A stretch of 35,154 nucleotides of DNA, from contig JARLHV010000059.1 of NCBI GenBank assembly GCA_031292055.1, positions 1 through 35,154 on the forward strand, written 5' to 3'. Made by a program: the position numbers and the translations under genes. The stretch comes from Desulfosporosinus sp. (GTDB taxonomy: Bacteria > Bacillota > Desulfitobacteriia > Desulfitobacteriales > Desulfitobacteriaceae). Shown in pieces: positions 30,643 through 35,154 of this stretch; the first letter of the stretch is position 1; each line of letters starts with the position of its first letter. The notes under the pieces are model-generated. The model did not search any database, was not told the DNA's origin, and saw only the letters and a list, made by a program, of their open reading frames with translations.

Positions 30643-30864
30643 TTACGAAGGATGTGAATCCCAAATTTCATCTCTAGCTTCTCGTACAGTATCGAAATAG
30701 CCTAAAGGCCTATCTAATGAATTATCAATCCAGGCCAAATATCCGAGTTTGGTGGGTGTAACGAGCCACTCACAGCCGTTATTTCTAAAGATGACGATAC
30801 TTGCACTTACCATCATGGTGTAGGATTCGAAACCGTTGTCGTGAGCAAATTTTTCTTGTTCCAT
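30643..30864 (-). CDS. hypothetical protein, 73 aa
   Basis: ATG 30864 has a strong GAGGAGG six bases upstream, so the longer in-frame extension to 30921 is unlikely. The product starts MEQEKFAHDNGFESYTMMVS and ends DTVREARDEIWDSHPS, with a Trp-rich middle (CEWLVTPTKLGYLAWIDNSL). A soluble, mixed alpha/beta small protein; family not recognised. Upstream, 30865-31191 has a GTGGG/CCCAC hairpin near 31077-31093 and no gene. Confidence 0.55.
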   Translation of the reverse strand: MEQEKFAHDNGFESYTMMVSASIVIFRNNGCEWLVTPTKLGYLAWIDNSLDRPLGYFDTVREARDEIWDSHPS

Positions 30865-31191
30865 AAGGGCCTCCTCAGTAATTACCATTAATAATCGAAA
30901 GTATTTTAGCCGAAGCACCATTTAGTTATTTCTTACTTGGGGGATTGCCTTCAATCGCATGTTACAAGATATATTTCGACATAGCAAGTAAAATTCCTGT
31001 AAATAACAGGGCGTACGAATAAATAATCAAGCTACCGCTCGATCTGCTTGCATTTAAGCCGCCTATTTGAAACAAGGTGGGCCTTTGACCCACTGTCGTT
31101 TTGTCCGTCATTATGATGCTAAACAGATATAGTAGGGATCTGTTCTCCTTGTTATGTATAAATCCCTAGGTGAAATCGTGAGGTGAGCATA

Positions 31192-31353
31192 TTGTACATA
31201 GTCTTCCCAGCGGATGAAAAAACAAAGGCTCGACAAGATGCCGTATGTAAAGCTTTTGGAATTACAGCCCTGAAATGTAGAAGCAGGTTTTTTACTATAA
31301 AAAATTGGAATACACACGTATTTGCTGTATTCTTTTATAGAAGTGAATTGTAA
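31192..31353 (+). CDS. small ORF, 53 aa, TTG start
   Basis: TTG 31192 follows AGGTGA. The product begins MYIVFPADEKTKARQDAVCK and continues AFGITALKCRSRFFTIKNWN. The codon pattern and the RBS look real, but no family is known to me. An upstream GTG (31183) is an alternative start. Confidence 0.35.
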   Translation: MYIVFPADEKTKARQDAVCKAFGITALKCRSRFFTIKNWNTHVFAVFFYRSEL

Positions 31354-31387
31354 TTAGCATTTTATTAAATCTTGGGAGGTAATTGGA

Positions 31388-31693
31388 ATGAGAGTATTAG
31401 TTAGAGAACCAATCAACCAGCCTTTACAATTGAAAAACATTGAAGGCACTTTTGAGGACTTTCAGGAGTTAATTGGAGAGTTTATTGAGATCGTAAGGAT
31501 AACAGATGATATAGTATGCCTATGTAATGAGAAAGGTTCAGCGCAGGGATTAGGAAACAATTTTTACGGTGATTGGCTAGGCTGGGTCGTTGGGACTTGT
31601 GTATTTACTTCAACTAAAGATAACGATTTTACTTCACTCTCGGATAAGCAAATAGGATACATATCAGAGTATATAGGATTCCCAGTAGTCTAA
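31388..31693 (+). CDS. DUF3846 family protein
   Basis: 101 aa, MRVLVREPINQPLQLKNIEG, IGEFIEIVRITDDIVCLCNE and GTCVFTSTKDNDFTSLSDKQ fit the DUF3846 pattern, a small family common in phages, plasmids and conjugative elements with no known function. GGGAGG nine bases before ATG 31388. Its presence hints that this end of the window includes cargo of a mobile element. Confidence 0.75.
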   Translation: MRVLVREPINQPLQLKNIEGTFEDFQELIGEFIEIVRITDDIVCLCNEKGSAQGLGNNFYGDWLGWVVGTCVFTSTKDNDFTSLSDKQIGYISEYIGFPVV

Positions 31694-31734
31694 TGAGTAG
31701 ACGTTTAGCACTAGCGAAATTAAGGAGAGCAAAA

Positions 31735-31779
31735 ATGAGCTGTTCGCAGATAAGGGGTTGTGTTTATGATCTATCCTAG
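31735..31779 (+). CDS. 14-codon mini-ORF with strong RBS
   Basis: AAGGAGAG, five bases, ATG, MSCSQIRGCVYDLS, stop. The RBS is too good to ignore, but the frame is tiny. It may be a leader peptide or the front of a deleted gene. Confidence 0.2.
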   Translation: MSCSQIRGCVYDLS

Positions 31780-31816
31780 TCAAAGAATCAGAATTTATTA
31801 ATAGGCCATTTGTATA

Positions 31817-31862
31817 AGAAAGAGAGAGAGAGAGCTGTCATCAAGCTCCCTCTTTCTTTGTT
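31817..31862. terminator. purine-rich hairpin, likely bidirectional terminator
   Basis: AGAAAGAGAGAGAGAGAGCT pairs imperfectly with AGCTCCCTCTTTCT; T-rich tracts follow on the plus strand. It lies between convergent genes. Confidence 0.5.
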
Positions 31863-31880
31863 TGTTTTTGATGGTGCGGA

Positions 31881-32228
31881 TTAACTTGTTTGACCTTGTC
31901 CTTGCAATCGCTTTTGCTCTAATTCAACAATGTTTTGAAGTTGTTGTTGAGTTTGTTCGCCTTGGGCCGGCACTAATCCTTGTGTTTCATGTAGAAGAGC
32001 CTGCCTTTTTAATTCACTAAAATTCTCCTCCAACTGGGAATATTTATTATTAAGTTGTCCTAATTCACTGGCTAAAACTTCTCTTGTAGCTTCATCTTTA
32101 TGGCTCAAAAGATCGCCCCCTTCATAAATATTTAGTTTATACCTAAACAGTATTCCCTCAATTTTCAGGAAAGATGTTTGAGGTATCCTTTTACTTTTTG
32201 AAAATGTAGGAACATTCTTCGCAGACAT
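31881..32228 (-). CDS. hypothetical coiled-coil protein, 115 aa
   Basis: The N-terminal half (FLKIEGILFRYKLNIYEGGD) looks globular. The second half is a Gln/Glu-rich helix (LGQLNNKYSQLEENFSELKR, then QQLQNIVELEQKRLQ) typical of a coiled coil. The RBS before ATG 32228 is poor. No family is recognised. Confidence 0.45.
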   Translation of the reverse strand: MSAKNVPTFSKSKRIPQTSFLKIEGILFRYKLNIYEGGDLLSHKDEATREVLASELGQLNNKYSQLEENFSELKRQALLHETQGLVPAQGEQTQQQLQNIVELEQKRLQGQGQTS

Positions 32229-32289
32229 TGAATAATATATCCAGAAAATCCCACATCTCCTGTGAGTAGCTCGAAAAGGGGAGAACTAT

Positions 32290-32502
32290 ATGTGCAAATG
32301 TAAAGTTAGTTCGGACAAGAAGCTTAGAAAAATAGAAATTGAATTGGCACTCATTATAATCTTATTGTTGGTTATAAGCTGTGAACTCAATGAATGGGAA
32401 GAGAGTAAAGGGTGCGACGGTTGCGAAAGTTGTAACGCGAGCAAAGAGCCACAAGAGTGCAAAGAGTGCAAAGAGTGCAAAGAGTGCGAAGTAGACTACT
32501 AA
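32290..32502 (+). CDS. small cysteine-rich membrane protein with ECK repeats
   Basis: 70 aa behind AAGGGGAG. A short basic N-terminus with CKC, one membrane helix (IELALIIILLLVISC), an acidic stretch and a Cys-rich tail CDGCESCNAS, then four ECK/ECE triplets. The regularly spaced cysteines (every third residue, plus CxxC pairs) could bind metal or form disulfides; the lipobox-like LLVISC might even make it a lipoprotein, although the position is unusual. Function unknown. The tail is coded by a 9-base tandem repeat. Confidence 0.6.
   Translation: MCKCKVSSDKKLRKIEIELALIIILLLVISCELNEWEESKGCDGCESCNASKEPQECKECKECKECEVDY
32455..32490 (+). repeat. 9-bp tandem repeat GAGTGCAAA x4
   Basis: Three perfect GAGTGCAAA units and a fourth with one change (GAGTGCGAA). 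It is in frame, so copy-number changes would lengthen or shorten the Cys tail by three residues without a frameshift. Confidence 0.9.
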
Positions 32503-32527
32503 AAGAATTCGATTGAACAACTATTTA

Positions 32528-32580
32528 ATGCGTTAGTTGAGAAGATAGAAATTCTCACGCCAACGCATTTTGTTTTGGAT
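32528..32580 (+). terminator. terminator of the Cys-rich gene
   Basis: ATGCGTT / AACGCAT outer and GAGAA / TTCTC inner pairing, then TTTTGTTTT, 27 bases after the stop codon. Confidence 0.6.
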
Positions 32581-32614
32581 TTCTATAATACGAAAAGATT
32601 TAAGAAAAATCTAA

Positions 32615-32651
32615 AATACCCAACTTTGATAATCTATCAAAGTTGGGTATT
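32615..32651. terminator. perfect 16-bp hairpin
   Basis: AATACCCAACTTTGAT, loop AATCT, ATCAAAGTTGGGTATT. It lacks a clear T-run and sits in the 317-base gap before helD, with only AT-rich sequence afterwards. Might be a terminator, an mRNA stability element or a scar of a small element. Confidence 0.5.
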
Positions 32652-32819
32652 AGCTTAATAAATTTTTAGTTTTTATTATACTTGAAGATATATATAGTAT
32701 ATAATAAGAGACGGACATAAAAAACAATGATAACTTATAATTCTTAATATTATTATATCACAAAGATTATGTGAATGTCAAATGTGTTTTTAAGATTCTG
32801 AGTTTAGGAGTGTGATCCA

Positions 32820-35087
32820 ATGGACAGCTACCAAGAAAATCATCAAGAGGAAATTGAGTATCTTAGGAAAACACTGGCTTTTATTAACGAAGAAGTGGAA
32901 ACGGAAGCAAACAATTTAGTCGAGCAAAAAAGTAATTTGATTGCTACTAGAAAGGATATGTATGAAAACACGCGTTTTTCAAATGACTTTGAGGGTCTTG
33001 TTGATATGAACCTAAATCTTTCCCAAGTTAATAATGAGACTGTAAATTTTTTATATAATTCCAAGCATGTTAAAAAACTTAAGATGATGTTAGACTCGCC
33101 TTACTTTGGCCGGTTTGATTTTATAGAAAAAGGTTTTAGTGAAGAAGAAAAAATATATATTGGGCTTTCCAATTTAATGGATAGGAACACAGGTCAAGTA
33201 TACGTTTATGATTGGCGTGCGCCTATTTCAAGCATATTTTATAGGTATGAACTCGGTGAAGCAATGTATGATACACCGCTAGGGGTTAGTCGGGGTGATG
33301 TTTCATTGAAAAGGCAGTATCAAATTCGAAATTCAAAGCTGAAATACTTTTTCGATTGTAGTGTCAGGATTACCGACGAAATACTGCAGGAAGTACTAAG
33401 TCATAATACTTCCGCCAAAATGAAAAATATAATTGAAACGATTCAAAAGGAACAAGATGTAATTATTAGGGATAGGGATCATGAACTCTTAATTGTACAA
33501 GGTGTAGCAGGGAGTGGGAAAACATCAATTGCCCTGCATAGGATTGCCTTCCTTCTTTATGAGGGTCTTAATTCTAATCTCCAGTCCAATGATGTCATCA
33601 TAATTTCTCCTAACACCGTTTTTAGTAACTATATTTCTAGTGTCCTCCCCGAGCTAGGAGAAGAAAACGTGAGGCAAAGCATTTTTGACGATCTAGCATT
33701 GGAAGCTTTTGAAGGCAAGTTTGGTGAAGAAACCAGGGATATGCAGCTTGAAACATTGATACATTCCCGAGCGAAGACTGAAGAAGACCTAAGGCGGCAA
33801 AGCATTGATTTCAAAGGTTCAAGGATGTTTAAGCAAATTCTTGACCGATTATTATCGTATTATGGACATCGCCTTCTTGTCTTTGAGGATGTATATTATA
33901 ACGGAGCGATTCTAGCGACGAGGCAACAGCTAAAGAACCGGTTTCTAAACAATGAAATTGGTATTCCGATGGCGAAACAGCTCAAACGAATTGAAACTAT
34001 GCTCTTAGAAAAGGTCCACCCATTACAGAAAAAGAGACTCCAACGCTTGGAAAAGATTGTAGCGGCAAGTATAGAGCATCAATTTGAGATAAAGTCATTC
34101 AGTCGATTACTAGCCATTAAACAAGCCAAGGCTTTTCGGGAACGAATTCAAAAATTTACGAACGTTGATTACAGGCAGTTGTATGAGCTGCTTTTCAATA
34201 GCCGTGGGCTTTTGGTTAAGCTGTCGCAAGGTTTAACACTTCCAGAGAATATTGAAGAGATTATTTCAACAACCCGACAAGATCTTCGCAACAGGCAAGT
34301 GTACTATGAGGATTATGCTCCACTTCTTTATCTTAAGTTAAAAATCGAAGGGAATGATTTGTTTTCCAAGATCAAACATGTTGTCATTGATGAAGCTCAG
34401 GACTATTCCCCCCTGCAATATGAGGTTTTTAAGCTTTTGTACAAGAATGCAACATATACGGTTTTGGGAGACATTCATCAGACGATTGAAAAAACAATCG
34501 ACCGTTCAATATATGATGATATTTCTGAGATACTCAATAAACGTAAGACAGTTAAGCTGTCTTTAGATAAAGGGTATAGGTCAACATGTGAAATCAACAC
34601 CTTTACCCAGAATTTACTAGGTGAAGGTACCCGAGACGATTATTGTTCTATTGAACGGTATGGTGAGGAACCAATGGTTATCCATCAAGAAACATTGGAG
34701 GCGATTGATCAGTCGATCATAGAAGATATAGCGAAATATATGAAGCAAGGGTATGAATCCGTAGCCGTTCTATGTAAAACTCAAGAGGATGCAGAAAAGG
34801 TGTATCGTCGGTTGAAAAAATCAGTGCAAATTACACTTATAAAACCACAGGGTGGAGAAGTTATAAAAGGTGCATTGGTTATCCCATCTTATATGGCAAA
34901 GGGCTTAGAATTTGATGTTGTGATCGTTTACGACGTTAATAAGCAAAACTATGCGAGTGATTTTGATAGACAATTACTGTACATTGCCTGCACACGAGCC
35001 CTTCATCGACTGGTTATTTATTTTCAATGCGCCTGGTTTAATACCCCCGACTTCCAGTCGGGACAGCTTCTAGCGTGGAGCAAGTAG
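32820..35087 (+). CDS. helD: HelD-type RNA polymerase recycling helicase, altered C-terminus
   Basis: A UvrD-like SF1 ATPase that pries stalled RNA polymerase off DNA. 755 aa: an N-terminal coiled-coil arm (~1-75), the HelD-specific YVYDWRAPISSIFYRYE block (~128-145), Walker A GVAGSGKT (228-235), a long helical insert with KRLQRLEK, DEAQ box VVIDEAQDYSP (~521-531), the GYRST motif, AKGLEFDVVIVYDV and YIACTRALHRL near the end. AGGAG lies upstream of ATG 32820. After LVIYFQ the last ~20 residues (NTPDFQSGQLLAWSK) are translated from an IS200/IS605-like end, so the natural terminus has been replaced. All motor motifs precede that point, so activity is probably kept. Confidence 0.9.
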   Translation: MDSYQENHQEEIEYLRKTLAFINEEVETEANNLVEQKSNLIATRKDMYENTRFSNDFEGLVDMNLNLSQVNNETVNFLYNSKHVKKLKMMLDSPYFGRFDFIEKGFSEEEKIYIGLSNLMDRNTGQVYVYDWRAPISSIFYRYELGEAMYDTPLGVSRGDVSLKRQYQIRNSKLKYFFDCSVRITDEILQEVLSHNTSAKMKNIIETIQKEQDVIIRDRDHELLIVQGVAGSGKTSIALHRIAFLLYEGLNSNLQSNDVIIISPNTVFSNYISSVLPELGEENVRQSIFDDLALEAFEGKFGEETRDMQLETLIHSRAKTEEDLRRQSIDFKGSRMFKQILDRLLSYYGHRLLVFEDVYYNGAILATRQQLKNRFLNNEIGIPMAKQLKRIETMLLEKVHPLQKKRLQRLEKIVAASIEHQFEIKSFSRLLAIKQAKAFRERIQKFTNVDYRQLYELLFNSRGLLVKLSQGLTLPENIEEIISTTRQDLRNRQVYYEDYAPLLYLKLKIEGNDLFSKIKHVVIDEAQDYSPLQYEVFKLLYKNATYTVLGDIHQTIEKTIDRSIYDDISEILNKRKTVKLSLDKGYRSTCEINTFTQNLLGEGTRDDYCSIERYGEEPMVIHQETLEAIDQSIIEDIAKYMKQGYESVAVLCKTQEDAEKVYRRLKKSVQITLIKPQGGEVIKGALVIPSYMAKGLEFDVVIVYDVNKQNYASDFDRQLLYIACTRALHRLVIYFQCAWFNTPDFQSGQLLAWSK

Positions 35088-35128
35088 TAGCAGTCTGTTA
35101 AACTATATTAAAGGGGTGACAGCTGCTA
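35046..35128 (+). repeat. IS200/IS605-like left end
   Basis: CCCGACT-TCC-AGTCGGG (35046-35062) is a perfect hairpin inside the 3' end of helD, preceded by TTTAATACC. A second structure, TAGCAG(T)CTGT / ACAGCTGCTA (35088-35128), runs up to the next start codon. A subterminal CCCGACT...AGTCGGG hairpin before tnpA fits the left end of an IS200-type element. Confidence 0.55.
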
Positions 35129-35154
35129 TGGTAGATTACAAAAAAGGAAGCCAC
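35128..35154 (+). CDS. tnpA: IS200/IS605 TnpA transposase, first 9 codons only
   Basis: AAGGGG about ten bases upstream, then MVDYKKGSH at the window edge. Many IS200-type TnpA proteins open with a DYKKGSHxVYxIKYH-like sequence, and an element-end hairpin lies just upstream. Only nine residues are visible, so the call rests on this short match and the context. Confidence 0.5.

Noticed and set aside
31111..31317. 68-codon minus-strand frame
   Set aside because: It lies opposite a more plausible plus-strand small ORF with an AGGTGA site and has no ribosome binding site itself.
1..35154. tRNA or rRNA genes
   Set aside because: No cloverleaf with a CCA-type acceptor and GGTTCRA loop, and no rRNA-like stretch, was found on reading.

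Overview
The window looks like accessory chromosome of a low-to-mid GC, anaerobic, spore-former-type Firmicute. Most ribosome binding sites are strong AGGAGG types, several starts are GTG or TTG, and there is an anaerobic sulfatase-maturase-like radical SAM enzyme, BspA-type surface protein, a PadR regulator and HelD. A Desulfitobacterium/Desulfosporosinus-like clostridium is my best guess, but no marker in the window fixes the genus.

Left part (1-5.5 kb): the window opens inside an iscB gene, an RNA-guided nuclease of IS200/IS605-type elements. A complete Y1 transposase gene (tnpA) overlaps its end, followed by a structured element end. Then come small or broken genes: a truncated acyl carrier protein, a small CTG-start gene, an intact self-inhibited Fic protein, an antitoxin-like fragment, a frameshifted sce7726-family nuclease-like gene and a RES-domain remnant.

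Central defence-like island (5.7-14.7 kb): three tightly packed co-directional genes. They encode a 1225-residue TerB_N/TerB_C protein, with what looks like a dead SNF2-type helicase core in its middle, a BrxD-like (DUF2791) AAA+ ATPase and a BrxHI-like superfamily II helicase. This is the most interesting unit: a BrxD/BrxHI pair without the rest of BREX, joined instead to a Ter-type protein. A fragment and an alpha-helical repeat protein like the C-terminal half of SWIM zinc-finger proteins follow.

Decaying defence and toxin genes (14.7-19.4 kb): a DinJ/RelB antitoxin with a dead YafQ toxin, an intact RecF/AAA-type ATPase coupled to a truncated DUF4276 partner, an aldo/keto reductase fragment, a secreted Ig-like protein and a HicB-like protein lacking its DNA-binding tail.

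Metabolic and surface genes (19.4-27.5 kb): pabA-pabB for p-aminobenzoate, a solo IS200/IS605-type end that matches the iscB element end by structure and covariation, a 20-repeat BspA leucine-rich protein, another secreted protein, and a two-gene operon of a dienelactone hydrolase and a radical SAM protein with a SEC-C tail.

Right part (27.8-35.2 kb): an autoregulated-looking PadR/MFS efflux pair behind a perfect inverted-repeat operator, several small genes and remnants (LigT, SEC-C, DUF3846, a Cys-rich membrane peptide with a 9-bp repeat), and HelD. The last codons of helD run into an IS200/IS605-like left end, whose tnpA begins at the window edge. Both window edges therefore sit in IS200/IS605-type elements, and much of the sequence between them shows repeated insertion and gene decay.
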